Below, piece after piece: positions 8,818-16,955 of a stretch of 64,000 nt of DNA (the stretch's first letter is position 1; the number at the start of each line of letters is the position of its first letter). Made by a program: the position numbers and the translations under genes. The notes under the pieces were generated by a model, which made no database searches, was not told the DNA's origin, and saw only the letters and a list, made by a program, of their open reading frames with translations. This DNA comes from Stenotrophomonas geniculata ATCC 19374 = JCM 13324 (lineage in GTDB: Bacteria; Pseudomonadota; Gammaproteobacteria; Xanthomonadales; Xanthomonadaceae), in the NCBI RefSeq assembly GCF_001431625.1, contig NZ_LLXT01000125.1, positions 1-64,000 of the forward strand, read 5' to 3'.

Positions 8818-8841
8818 GTAGCGCCGGGCAAGCCCGGCGCT
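8818..8841. repeat. GTAG-type REP hairpin
   Basis: GTAGCGCCGGGC-AA-GCCCGGCGCT: a GTAG head and 10-bp stem just past the speA stop and over the start region of the small membrane-protein gene. It may end most speA transcripts. Confidence 0.7.
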
Positions 8842-8846
8842 GTCCA

Positions 8847-10736
8847 TCAGACCAGAGGTTCGTCGGACAGGTAGGTGTAACCGGTCAGGCCGGCTTCCAG
8901 TGCCTCCGACAGCTCCTGCGCGCGTTCCGGCGACAGCTGCGCCTCGGCCACGCGCTGCGCGTAGGTCGCGCGCAGCTCATCCAGGCGGTAGCCCACGTAG
9001 TCCAGCATCACGTCGGTGGTGTCGCCGCGGCGCTGCTGGGTGATGGCGTAGCCATCGGCGTCGGCCAGCACTTCCACCGCGTCGGTATCGCCGAACAGGT
9101 TGTGGATGTCGCCCAGGATTTCCTGGTAGGCGCCGACCATGAAGAAGCCGATGCGGTAGCTCTCACCCGGCTTCATCTTGTGCAGCGGCAGCGAGCTGTC
9201 CAGGCTCTCGTTCTCGACATAGGTTTCCACCATGCCGTCCGAGTCGCAGGTCATGTCGGCGATGATGCCGCGGCGGTCCGGGGTTTCGTCCAGGCGCTCG
9301 ATCGGCACGATCGGGAACACCTGGTCGATCGCCCACACGTCCGGGATCGATTCGAACACGCTGAAGTTGACGAAGTACTTGTCGACCAGGCGCTCGTTCA
9401 GTTCGTCCAGCACCGGGCGATGGCTCTTCTCGTCATAGCTCAGGCGCGCACGCACACCGTGGGCAATGGCGTAGAACAGATCGTCGATGCGCGCACGCTG
9501 CGGCAGGTCGATCTGGCCCAGCGCGTAGCTGGCCAGGCCTTCGGCATGGAAATGCTGCGCTTCCTGGAACAGCTCCACCGCCGGGCGCACGTCCAGTTCG
9601 TCGTGGATCTCGCGCAGGTGGCGGATCGCCGCCGGCTCGTCATCGTGCTGGTCCGGCACGCGGCCTTCCTGCGCCTCTTCCACTTCCGACACGTTGGCGA
9701 TCAGCACCGCGTGGTGCGCGGTCATCGCGCGGCCGCACTCGGTCACGATGCGCGGCGGGGTCAGGCCGAACTCTTCGCAGGCATTGGCCAGCGGCTGCAC
9801 GATGTTGCTGGCGTAGGAATGCAGGCCGTAGTTGATCGAGCAGAAGCTGCGCGAACGGGTGCCTTCATAGTCCACGCCCAGGCCACCACCCACGTCGACG
9901 TGGGTGATCTTCGCGCCCAGGCGCGACAGCTCCACGAAGTAGCGGGTGGCTTCGCGCATGCCGTTGGCGATGTCGCGCACGTTGGAGATCTGCGAGCCCA
10001 TATGGAAGTGCAGCAGGTTCAGGCAGTCGGCGTACTCGGTGTCACGCAGCGACTTCCACAGGTCCAGCAGCTGGCGCGGCGACAGGCCGAACTTGGCCTT
10101 GTCGCCACCGCTGTTCTGCCACTTGCCGGCGCCCAGCGAGGCCAGGCGCATGCGCACGCCCAGGCCCGGCTTCACGTCCAGCGCCTTGGACTCTTCCAGC
10201 ACCAGCTTCAGCTCGGACGGCTTCTCGATGACGATGAAGGTCTGCAGGCCCAGCTTGCGGCCGATCAGGGCCAGGCGGATGTACTCGCGGTCCTTGTAGC
10301 CATTGCAGACGATCAGGCCACCCGGACGCGACAGCGCCAGCACGGCCATCAGCTCGGGCTTGCTGCCCGCTTCCAGGCCGAAGCCCTCGCCGTGGTGGCT
10401 GGCCAGGGTGCCGGCCACGCCGCGGGTCTGGTTGACCTTGATCGGGTACACGGCGGTGTAGCCGCCGCTGTACTCCCAGTCCTGCTGGGCCTGGGCGAAG
10501 GCCGCCTGCAGCTTGCCCAGGCGCTGGCCGAGGATGTCCGGGAAGCGCACCAGCAGCGGCAGCTTGGCGCCCGCCGCGCGCGCCGCATCGACCACCTTGG
10601 GCAGCGACACCACCGGGCCGTCCGCCCCGGTCGGTCTCACCACCATGTGCCCGGCCTGATCCACGTCGAAGTAACCGTCCGCCCAATGCGGGATCGAGTA
10701 GGTCTTGCGGGCTTGGTCGAGGGACCAATCGGTCAT
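8847..10736 (-). CDS. speA: biosynthetic arginine decarboxylase
   Basis: 629 residues, close to the usual 630-660 of SpeA. PLP enzyme with alanine-racemase-like barrel: the PLP lysine lies in YPIKVNQTRG (about residue 95) and a Gly-rich phosphate loop in DVGGGLGVDYEG. The C-terminal barrel carries the active-site Cys/Asp segment TCDSDGMVETY. It converts arginine to agmatine in the first step of putrescine synthesis. The start MTDWSLDQARKTYS is preferred over an upstream in-frame codon as it matches the usual N-terminus. It is divergent from speE with about 190 nt between them, so polyamine genes share a control region. Confidence 0.95.
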   Translation of the reverse strand: MTDWSLDQARKTYSIPHWADGYFDVDQAGHMVVRPTGADGPVVSLPKVVDAARAAGAKLPLLVRFPDILGQRLGKLQAAFAQAQQDWEYSGGYTAVYPIKVNQTRGVAGTLASHHGEGFGLEAGSKPELMAVLALSRPGGLIVCNGYKDREYIRLALIGRKLGLQTFIVIEKPSELKLVLEESKALDVKPGLGVRMRLASLGAGKWQNSGGDKAKFGLSPRQLLDLWKSLRDTEYADCLNLLHFHMGSQISNVRDIANGMREATRYFVELSRLGAKITHVDVGGGLGVDYEGTRSRSFCSINYGLHSYASNIVQPLANACEEFGLTPPRIVTECGRAMTAHHAVLIANVSEVEEAQEGRVPDQHDDEPAAIRHLREIHDELDVRPAVELFQEAQHFHAEGLASYALGQIDLPQRARIDDLFYAIAHGVRARLSYDEKSHRPVLDELNERLVDKYFVNFSVFESIPDVWAIDQVFPIVPIERLDETPDRRGIIADMTCDSDGMVETYVENESLDSSLPLHKMKPGESYRIGFFMVGAYQEILGDIHNLFGDTDAVEVLADADGYAITQQRRGDTTDVMLDYVGYRLDELRATYAQRVAEAQLSPERAQELSEALEAGLTGYTYLSDEPLV

Positions 10737-10859
10737 TTCAGTCGGCCTTGTTGGCAATAAAAGGGGGGGCATGATAACGCCTATATGCCCACAGGTTCGT
10801 TATCATGCGCGCCCGCGCCCGTGACAGGTTTCAACCTGAACGGGCCGATCCGTCCGGAT

Positions 10860-10875
10860 GTGGCATCTGTGCCAC
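10860..10875 (+). promoter_or_regulatory. hairpin in the speE leader
   Basis: A 6-bp stem (GTGGCA/TGCCAC, 4-nt loop) lies 53 nt before the speE start, inside the speA-speE divergent region. A second small dyad (AGGTT-TC-AACCT, about 10826-10837) precedes it. Polyamine-responsive control is plausible but not shown. Confidence 0.3.
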
Positions 10876-10927
10876 GCGGCCCCGCCCGCCAGCCCGGCTC
10901 CACCCCTCCGAACAGGACTGTTTTCCA

Positions 10928-11782
10928 ATGACTGACAGCAACAACTGGTACATCGAACACTTCGAGCGCACCGGCTCGGCCATCGGCTACCGCATCACCG
11001 GCAAGCTGGACGAGGTGCAGTCGCCGTTCCAGAAGATCGAGATCTTCCAGACCACCGACTGGGGCAACCTGATGACCATCGACGGGGCCATCATGCTGAC
11101 CAGCAAGGACAACTTCTTCTACCACGAGATGATCAGCCACCCGGTGCTGTTCACCCACGCCGCGCCCAAGCGCGTGGTGATCATCGGTGGCGGCGACTGC
11201 GGCACCCTGCGCGAAGTGCTCAAGCACACCGGCGTGGAGAGCGTGACCCAGTGCGATATCGACGAGCAGGTCACCGTGATGGCGCGCAAGCACTTCCCGG
11301 AACTGTGCGACTCCAACGACGACGCCCGCGCCGAGCTGCTGTTCGACGACGGCGTGGCCTACATGGCCAACTGCCCGGCCGGCAGCGTGGACGTGGTGAT
11401 CGTGGACTCGACCGACCCGGTCGGCCCGGGCGAAGGCCTGTTCAACAAGGCCTTCTACGAGAGCTGCTTCAAGGCCCTGAAGGACGACGGCATCCTGGTG
11501 CAGCAGTCCGAGTCGCCGCTGATGCAGCTCGAGCTGATCAACGAAATGCGCACCGAGATGGGCAAGGCCGGCTTCGGTTCGTTCAAGACCCTGCCGTTCC
11601 CGCAGCCGTGCTACCCCACCGGCTGGTGGAGCGTGACCATGGCGCGCAAGGGCGACAGCAGCTTCGACTTCCGCCAGGCCGACTCGGCCGCCAAGACCTT
11701 CAACACCCTGTACTACACCGCCGCGCTGCACACCGGCGTGCTGGTGACCCCGCCGTTCGTGCAGGCGGCACTGAAGGGTTGA
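10928..11782 (+). CDS. speE: polyamine aminopropyltransferase (spermidine synthase)
   Basis: 284 residues. Spermidine synthase signatures: N-terminal WYIEHFERTGSAIGYRI, decarboxy-SAM binding loop VVIIGGGDCGTLREVLKH, acidic residues of the active site in VIVDSTDPVGPGEGLF, and QQSESP. It transfers the aminopropyl group from decarboxylated S-adenosylmethionine to putrescine. The start ATG follows a long unstructured leader; an upstream in-frame codon at 10805 would add about 40 residues not found in the family. A strong terminator follows the gene. Confidence 0.95.
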   Translation: MTDSNNWYIEHFERTGSAIGYRITGKLDEVQSPFQKIEIFQTTDWGNLMTIDGAIMLTSKDNFFYHEMISHPVLFTHAAPKRVVIIGGGDCGTLREVLKHTGVESVTQCDIDEQVTVMARKHFPELCDSNDDARAELLFDDGVAYMANCPAGSVDVVIVDSTDPVGPGEGLFNKAFYESCFKALKDDGILVQQSESPLMQLELINEMRTEMGKAGFGSFKTLPFPQPCYPTGWWSVTMARKGDSSFDFRQADSAAKTFNTLYYTAALHTGVLVTPPFVQAALKG

Positions 11783-11789
11783 TCCAAAC

Positions 11790-11821
11790 AAAAACCCGCG
11801 CTGGCGACAGCGCGGGTTTTT
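11790..11821 (+). terminator. rho-independent terminator of speE
   Basis: Stem CCCGCGCT/AGCGCGGG with a 6-nt loop, preceded by a run of A and followed by TTTTT, 8 nt past the speE stop. The A run means it could also serve transcripts from the opposite strand. Confidence 0.9.
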
Positions 11822-11828
11822 GCTTTCT

Positions 11829-11892
11829 GTAGAGCCGAGCCATGCTCGGCTGCATTTCGCGCAGAAGCAGCCGAGCATGGGCTCGGCTCTAC
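11829..11892. repeat. SMAG (GTAG-type) palindromic repeat pair
   Basis: GTAGAGCCGAGCCATGCTCG unit facing its inverted copy ending CGGCTCTAC, between the convergent speE and lpxO genes. One arm lacks a C relative to the consensus CCCATG. Confidence 0.85.
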
Positions 11893-11926
11893 AACATCCC
11901 GCGCGCGCGACCCGGCCGCGGTTCGC

Positions 11927-12835
11927 TCACAGCGCCCAGATACCCGCAATCACCGCCACCACCAGGCCCCACTTGATCACCTGGTAGGCCACCACACTGC
12001 GCTCGCGCAGTGCCTTGGCCTTCAGGCGCACCTTGTAGACGCTGCCGAACGCCTTGTTGACGCCACCGGTCGGGTCACCCGGCAGGTTCGGCGAGGCACC
12101 GCCGGCCAGCAGCGTGGCCGCCACCGCACGATTGAACAGGCTCGGCAGGCCGAAGCGCAGCGGGCGGGCGATGTCGCAGAACAGGATCACGCGGTCATCG
12201 GGCGTCTCGTTGTGCGCGTGGTGGATGTAGGTCTCGTCGAACATCATCCACTCGCCATCTCGCCAGCTCTTCTTGATGCCGTCCACTTCGATGTAGCAGC
12301 CGTCGTTGTTCGGCGTGGCCAGGCCCAGGTGCAGGCGCAGCGAACCGGCGAACGGATCGCGGTGCGGACGCAGTTCGCTGCCCGACGGCAGCTGCGCGAA
12401 CATCGCCGCGCGCACGTCCGGCAGCGACTCCAGCAACGCCGTGGTCTTCGGGCACATCGCCTTCGCCGACGGGTGCGACGGGCCATACCACTTCAGGTAG
12501 AAGCGCTTCCAGCCACGGCGGAAGAAGGAATTGAAGCCGGCATCGTTGAACGTGCTGGAGGCCGCGATCTTCTGTGCATCGCGCAGCGCCAGCGCCTCGT
12601 CGCGGATCATCTGCCAGTTCTGGCGCAGCGGCTCCAGCTGCGGGAACTCCTTGGCCGGGTCCAGGAACGGCGTGGTCGGCACCTTCGAGAACATGTACAT
12701 GACCACGTTGATCGGGGCCATGAAACTGGAGTGGTCCAGCAGCTGGCGCGACCAGCGCGCGCGCACCTTGCCACGGAAGTGGATGTACAGCACGCAGGCG
12801 ACGAACAGCGCTGCAATGACGATTTTGATGATCAA
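11927..12835 (-). CDS. lpxO: lipid A 2-hydroxylase LpxO (aspartyl/asparaginyl beta-hydroxylase family)
   Basis: 302 residues, the usual LpxO length. An N-terminal membrane anchor (residues 2-20) and a C-terminal hydrophobic segment flank the Fe(II)/2-oxoglutarate dioxygenase core. Metal ligands are His158 and Asp160 (RPHRDPFAG) with a downstream His in the IHHAHNETPDDR segment (about 205-208). LpxO adds a 2-OH group to a secondary acyl chain of lipid A on the inner face of the inner membrane. The initiation codon is TTG, supported by GGAGGAAA about 8 nt upstream. In Salmonella lpxO is PhoP-regulated; a PhoPQ-like pair lies 4 kb away here. Confidence 0.85.
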   Translation of the reverse strand: MIIKIVIAALFVACVLYIHFRGKVRARWSRQLLDHSSFMAPINVVMYMFSKVPTTPFLDPAKEFPQLEPLRQNWQMIRDEALALRDAQKIAASSTFNDAGFNSFFRRGWKRFYLKWYGPSHPSAKAMCPKTTALLESLPDVRAAMFAQLPSGSELRPHRDPFAGSLRLHLGLATPNNDGCYIEVDGIKKSWRDGEWMMFDETYIHHAHNETPDDRVILFCDIARPLRFGLPSLFNRAVAATLLAGGASPNLPGDPTGGVNKAFGSVYKVRLKAKALRERSVVAYQVIKWGLVVAVIAGIWAL

Positions 12836-13268
12836 AACACTTTCCTCCAGCCGCAGCCGGAACGGGAAACAGGGCGATGCACGGCCAAGCGGCCAGCACC
12901 GGTGGGGACCGCGGCAGGGAACGGGGACGTGCCAGGAAGGGGCGGCCGCCGATGTCGCGAATTAACAGCTTATGGTCGGCAGGCCGTGCGTCGGGGTCAA
13001 GCCGGACGTGCGTGACGTTCAGCGGGCCGCGGATGAACGAAGCGATGCGACGCTCAACCTATTGATTCTGAAAGAACCAAAGACGAAGTGAGACGGAATT
13101 GTCCGATCGGGTGCGACGAACTGTTCCAGCCACGACCCCGACATTTCTCCGACAAATCGTGGAATAGCGAACTGGCGAGTACTAAAATTAACGAAAACTT
13201 AGTAACTCCCTGTAACACCGGTTCGCTTGACGCTTTGCGCCACCCACCGGGTCGACCGAGACCCCGAC
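12836..13268. promoter_or_regulatory. divergent intergenic region lpxO / kinase gene
   Basis: 433 nt without a convincing gene. The lpxO-proximal half is GC-rich. The half next to the kinase gene is A+T-rich and contains an inverted repeat ACTAA-N13-TTAGT (about 13181-13203) enclosing TAAAAT, a candidate -10 region or operator. Promoters for both genes are expected here. Confidence 0.4.
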
Positions 13269-13928
13269 ATGCATCTCCCTGCCCTGCCCCCCTCCTCCTG
13301 CGGCGAAGACGCCGCCACCCCGCTGCTGCTCAAGCGCGGCGAACGCTTCCTGGCCCCCGACGTCTATCGCACCTGCCTGGACGGGCGCGAGGCGGTCATC
13401 AAGGACTACTCCCGCTACCGCGGCACCCCCGTTTCACTGATCGCGCGGCTGATGGTGCGCCGTGAGGCCCGCATGCTGCAGCGCCTGGGCGGCTGGAAGC
13501 ATGCCCCCGCGCTGCTTGGCACCCTGGGTGGCCTGGCACTGGGCATGGAGTTCATTCCCGGCCAGACCCTGAGCACCGCGCAGGCCGTGGGCAATGAAGT
13601 GTTCGAGCAGCTGCAGCACGCGCTCAGCCGTTTGCATGCCGCCGGCATCACCCACAACGACCTGCATGGCACCAACGTGGTGGTCAGCGGCGGCGTGCCG
13701 GTGCTGCTGGACTTCACCTCCGCCTGGCGCGCCCCGCGCTGGCTGCGCCGCAACCCGCTCAGCCGGCAGATGCGCCGCAGCGACATGAAGAACCTGCTGA
13801 AGATCCGCCAGCGCATGACCGGCCAGGCCCCGAGTGCCGCGCAGGCCGCACTGGTGGCCGACCCCGGCTGGGTCGCTGCCGTGCGCCAGGGCTGGAAGCG
13901 GTTCTACAAATGGGCCAAGCGCCGGTAG
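13269..13928 (+). CDS. protein kinase-like enzyme (Kdo/RIO-type lipopolysaccharide kinase fold)
   Basis: 219 residues with a minimal kinase core: Lys45 in REAVIKDYS, catalytic loop HNDLHGTNV (Asp131, Asn136) and metal-binding Asp148 in VLLDFTSAWR. The Gly-rich loop is degenerate. This arrangement is shared by KdkA/WaaP lipopolysaccharide kinases and RIO-like kinases rather than eukaryotic-type Ser/Thr kinases. A basic C-terminus (GWKRFYKWAKRR) suggests membrane or polyanion contact. The protein could phosphorylate lipopolysaccharide core sugar, which would fit the neighbouring lpxO, but the substrate is not established. The start chosen gives a 9-residue lead before the core. Confidence 0.7.
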   Translation: MHLPALPPSSCGEDAATPLLLKRGERFLAPDVYRTCLDGREAVIKDYSRYRGTPVSLIARLMVRREARMLQRLGGWKHAPALLGTLGGLALGMEFIPGQTLSTAQAVGNEVFEQLQHALSRLHAAGITHNDLHGTNVVVSGGVPVLLDFTSAWRAPRWLRRNPLSRQMRRSDMKNLLKIRQRMTGQAPSAAQAALVADPGWVAAVRQGWKRFYKWAKRR

Positions 13929-13962
13929 GGGGCGAGCTCGCTCGACCGCTTTACCGCTCTTT

Positions 13963-14035
13963 GTAGAGCCGGGCCCGTGCTCGGCTGCTGTTCCTGCATC
14001 GCGCGAAATGCAGCCGAGCATAGGCTCGGCTCTAC
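13963..14035. repeat. SMAG (GTAG-type) palindromic repeat pair
   Basis: GTAGAGCCGGGCCCGTGCTC faces an inverted copy ending GGCTCGGCTCTAC between the convergent kinase and PII genes. The left arm carries substitutions (GGGCCCG for GAGCCCA), so this is a diverged copy. Confidence 0.8.
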
Positions 14036-14053
14036 AACATCCCGCCGAACGGG

Positions 14054-14395
<342 letters not shown>

Positions 14396-14528
14396 CTATC
14401 TCCTGTCTTCCGGCGTGGAGGATAGCGCCTGAACGCGCCCGGTGCGAAACAGCCCACGCCTGTGCGGGCGACCGGCCCAGCAGTATCCTTGTGGCCTGCA
14501 CGGCCCGCCCGCACCACGGAGTACCCCC

Positions 14529-14780
14529 ATGATCGACCTGAACCAACTGGATGACCTTGCCCGTCGCTTGAGCGACCTGGTGCCGCCGGGCCTGCGCGAA
14601 TCGCGCGAGGAACTGCAGGCCACCTTCAAGAGCGCGTTGCAGGCGGGTCTGGCCAAGCTGGACCTGGTCACCCGCGAGGAGTTCGAAGTGCAGCGCGCCG
14701 TGCTGCTGAAGACCCGCGAAAAGCTGGATGCGCTGGAAACGGCCGTGCGTGAGCTGGAAGGGCGCGGCACCGCAGAATGA
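14529..14780 (+). CDS. ubiK: ubiquinone biosynthesis accessory factor (BMFP family)
   Basis: 83 residues: a short N-terminal part (MIDLNQLDDLARRLSDLVPPGL) and a C-terminal trimeric coiled coil (EEFEVQRAVLLKTREKLDALETAVRELEGR), the UbiK/YqiC layout. UbiK assembles with UbiJ in aerobic ubiquinone synthesis and binds lipid. In related bacteria ubiK lies close to comM on the same strand; here about 9 kb of accessory DNA separates them. Confidence 0.9.
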   Translation: MIDLNQLDDLARRLSDLVPPGLRESREELQATFKSALQAGLAKLDLVTREEFEVQRAVLLKTREKLDALETAVRELEGRGTAE

Positions 14781-14784
14781 AAAA

Positions 14785-14801
14785 AGAGGCGCAGTGCGCC
14801 T
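14785..14801. terminator. short hairpin after ubiK
   Basis: GAGGCGC-AGT-GCGCCTC stem 4 nt past the ubiK stop. The A run precedes the stem, so the T tract would serve minus-strand transcripts; plus-strand termination would be weak. A second hairpin (GGGCCTTGC/GCAAGGCCC, 14828-14846) lies before arr. Confidence 0.4.
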
Positions 14802-14905
14802 CCCGTTTACAGATTATTTCCCGGATGGGGCCTTGCAGCAAGGCCCACCGGGCGCCCTAGACTCGCCGGCCTGTCGATCCGGCAGCACAGAGAGGGGCAG
14901 CAGCG

Positions 14906-15340
14906 ATGGCGCAGGACACCGATTGGACACCCGTTTCGCATGACACCTGCGACCAGGTCGCCGGGCCGTTCTATCACGGCACCCGCGCTGATCTGGCGGT
15001 GGGCGAGTTGCTGAGTGCGGGCTTCCGCTCCAACTATCGCGACAGCGTGGTGATGAACCACATCTACTTCACCACGATTGCCAAGGGCGCCGGGCTGGCT
15101 GCGGAGATGGCTAGAGGTGAGGGGCGGCCACGCGTGTATGTGGTGGAGCCGACCGGGCCGTTCGAGGACGACCCGAATGTGACCAACAAGAAGTTTCCCG
15201 GGAACCCGACGCGGTCGTATCGGAGTGCGCAGCCGTTGCGGATTGTGGGGGAGATTGTGGAGTGGGAGCTGTATGACGCGGAGTTCGTCCGGCAGTTGAA
15301 GGCGTTTGTTGCTTCGGGGAGTGGGGAGATCATCAATTGA
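14906..15340 (+). CDS. arr: NAD(+)--rifampin ADP-ribosyltransferase
   Basis: 144 residues matching the Arr family almost throughout: GPFYHGTRADLAVGELL, the SGFRSNY-like loop, VVMNHIYFTT, GRPRVYVVEPTG, and the signature EDDPNVTNKKFPGNPTRSYR with LRIVGEI. Arr inactivates rifamycins by ADP-ribosylation of the ansa-chain hydroxyl using NAD+. It is a single gene with its own promoter region, the first gene of the accessory block after ubiK. No integron attC site or insertion sequence is visible, so it looks chromosomal rather than cassette-borne. Confidence 0.92.
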   Translation: MAQDTDWTPVSHDTCDQVAGPFYHGTRADLAVGELLSAGFRSNYRDSVVMNHIYFTTIAKGAGLAAEMARGEGRPRVYVVEPTGPFEDDPNVTNKKFPGNPTRSYRSAQPLRIVGEIVEWELYDAEFVRQLKAFVASGSGEIIN

Positions 15341-15491
15341 GGGAAGGAGAGACACGTGCTTTGGCCGACGGAGGATCAACGCAGCAGGTCGTCGAACGAT
15401 GTCCGCTCCCGGCCAAGAGCGGACTCTCGCAGTACCTTGAACAGACCCAACCACGAATTTGCCTGGCCTGGAACGAAGTATCGGGCCGGCA

Positions 15492-15857
15492 CTACTTGAA
15501 CATCTCCAACAGATCCTTGTCTTCATGCCGCTGCTCCCACGTGGAGAGAAAACAGAAGCTCACACCACTTCGCATGGCAGCCTTCTGGAACCCGGCCAGT
15601 TCTTCCTTCGTGACCGGGTACTCAACCGGATCAAAGTGCAGAATCCCCCACGGCTTGACGAGAGAGAACCCAGGCAGGAGTTCCGAGAAGATCGCCTTGA
15701 GCAGGGGCCGGATACTCGAAAAGTCCTTGATCGGGCCCGCGCGATTGCCAAGGGCATGACACTGACGACGGATGGTCCTGTCTCCACCCACCACGCGCGC
15801 AATGAAGTGGTCCTGGTGCACTCGAACGTAGATCAGCTGACGGCGAAAGATCTTCAT
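15492..15857 (-). CDS. hypothetical protein, 121 aa
   Basis: Uncharacterised basic protein. The N-terminus begins with a strand-rich segment (MKIFRRQLIYVRVHQDHFIARVVGG); the C-terminal half is mixed alpha/beta with a conserved-looking FDPVEYPVTKEELAGFQKAA segment. No signal peptide, membrane segment or known motif was found. An alternative ATG lies two codons upstream. It is transcribed in the same direction as the DUF998 gene upstream, 55 nt away, and could be its partner. Function unknown. Confidence 0.6.
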   Translation of the reverse strand: MKIFRRQLIYVRVHQDHFIARVVGGDRTIRRQCHALGNRAGPIKDFSSIRPLLKAIFSELLPGFSLVKPWGILHFDPVEYPVTKEELAGFQKAAMRSGVSFCFLSTWEQRHEDKDLLEMFK

Positions 15858-15912
15858 CCCCATCTCAAAGCCACGCGCTCAACAGCCATCCATGCAACTG
15901 CATGCCCATCCA

Positions 15913-16515
15913 TCAATGCGCAGGCTGCACCTTCAGCGCGCTTGAATCCCTTCGCAGCAGATACAGCGCAACCAGGAATGGCCACAGCGAGTTGATCGAC
16001 GAGAACACGCGCTGGGTCAGCCCCCGGTAGCCCTCCGGGTCCGCGCCCACCACGTTCAACCAGAGATAGACGATGCCCCCGATGCTCACCACAGCGGTCA
16101 CGGCGTATGCCCTTCGGTTGGCAGACCACGCGCTCAGTTCGATGTGCGACATCGCCGGTGCAATGATGTTTGCGATACCGATGGTGTAGAAGCCGTGCAT
16201 CGGATGGCCCATGGGCCAGAGACCGTTGGTCAGCATGGAGATGCCAAAGATCATCCAGCAGATCGCGCCTACGGCAATCCGGCGGCCGGACTCCCGCCAT
16301 ACCCCGATGGCAAACGCCACGAAGCCCACGCCGCAGCCGATGGGGGCAATCCTGGCGCAGATGCTTGCAAGCGTTGGTGCCTGCAGCAGTTCGCTGGCGT
16401 GCTGTGCAAGCGGGTTGTAGCCCGGCGCGAACACGGCGGCAACGCTGGTCCAGAACAGGAACCACGGAAGCGGGACCAGACCCGCAGACAGAAGAAGTCG
16501 ATTGCGGCGTAACAC
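15913..16515 (-). CDS. DUF998-family membrane protein
   Basis: 200 residues from a GTG codon with six predicted membrane segments (about 8-30, 50-72, 82-100, 113-128, 138-156, 170-187). The sequence NPLAQHASELLQAP after the first segment and NGLWPMGHPMHG in the middle are typical of DUF998 proteins, small integral membrane proteins of unknown role. It stands at the right edge of the arr-side part of the accessory block. Confidence 0.75.
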   Translation of the reverse strand: MLRRNRLLLSAGLVPLPWFLFWTSVAAVFAPGYNPLAQHASELLQAPTLASICARIAPIGCGVGFVAFAIGVWRESGRRIAVGAICWMIFGISMLTNGLWPMGHPMHGFYTIGIANIIAPAMSHIELSAWSANRRAYAVTAVVSIGGIVYLWLNVVGADPEGYRGLTQRVFSSINSLWPFLVALYLLRRDSSALKVQPAH

Positions 16516-16955
16516 GTACAGTGATCCTTGTTTTGGCCTGCACCAGTGGGTGGAATCCGTTCAAACGCCGCAGAACCTTCCTGCTTCGGGCAGGACAGCT
16601 CCGGGTGACTACAGCGGTAGTCAGATTCTGCGTGACGCCCTACGGGGTCAATAGGCAAAAAGTCACTCACGCTTGGAAGCGAAGTACGCGTCAGCCATCA
16701 GCGGCCGTCGCACCGGTTCCTTCGCAATGGCGGCGGCATTGACCCCTACCCGTTGGCATTCCGAACAACAGCAGGTAATCGTTACTGCGCCACCGTGCAT
16801 CGGTGGTCGGGACTCGAAAGGCCGTTTTGTTGGGAAGTGGTTTGTGCTTGCCAGCCGGCATCACCTTGCGTGGTGTCGGCTGGCAATCCGTCTGCCGGCT
16901 ATGGAAGGAACGGTGCGCTGGCAGAGGCATTGGCCGGATGACCGGCCTATCGGCG
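16516..16955. other. gene-free stretch with an imperfect hairpin
   Basis: 440 nt without a convincing gene; short open frames on both strands lack ribosome sites and family features. A strong imperfect hairpin lies at 16849-16885: TGCCAGCCG pairs with CGGCTGGCA, plus an inner CACC/GGTG helix. It sits 100 nt beyond the end of the RiPP-like operon and could end that operon's transcripts or be a REP-type element. Confidence 0.45.

Noticed and set aside
16691-16930. Remnant of an ATPase or regulator gene beyond the permeases
   Set aside because: Translation shows no Walker motif or family residues and no start signals.
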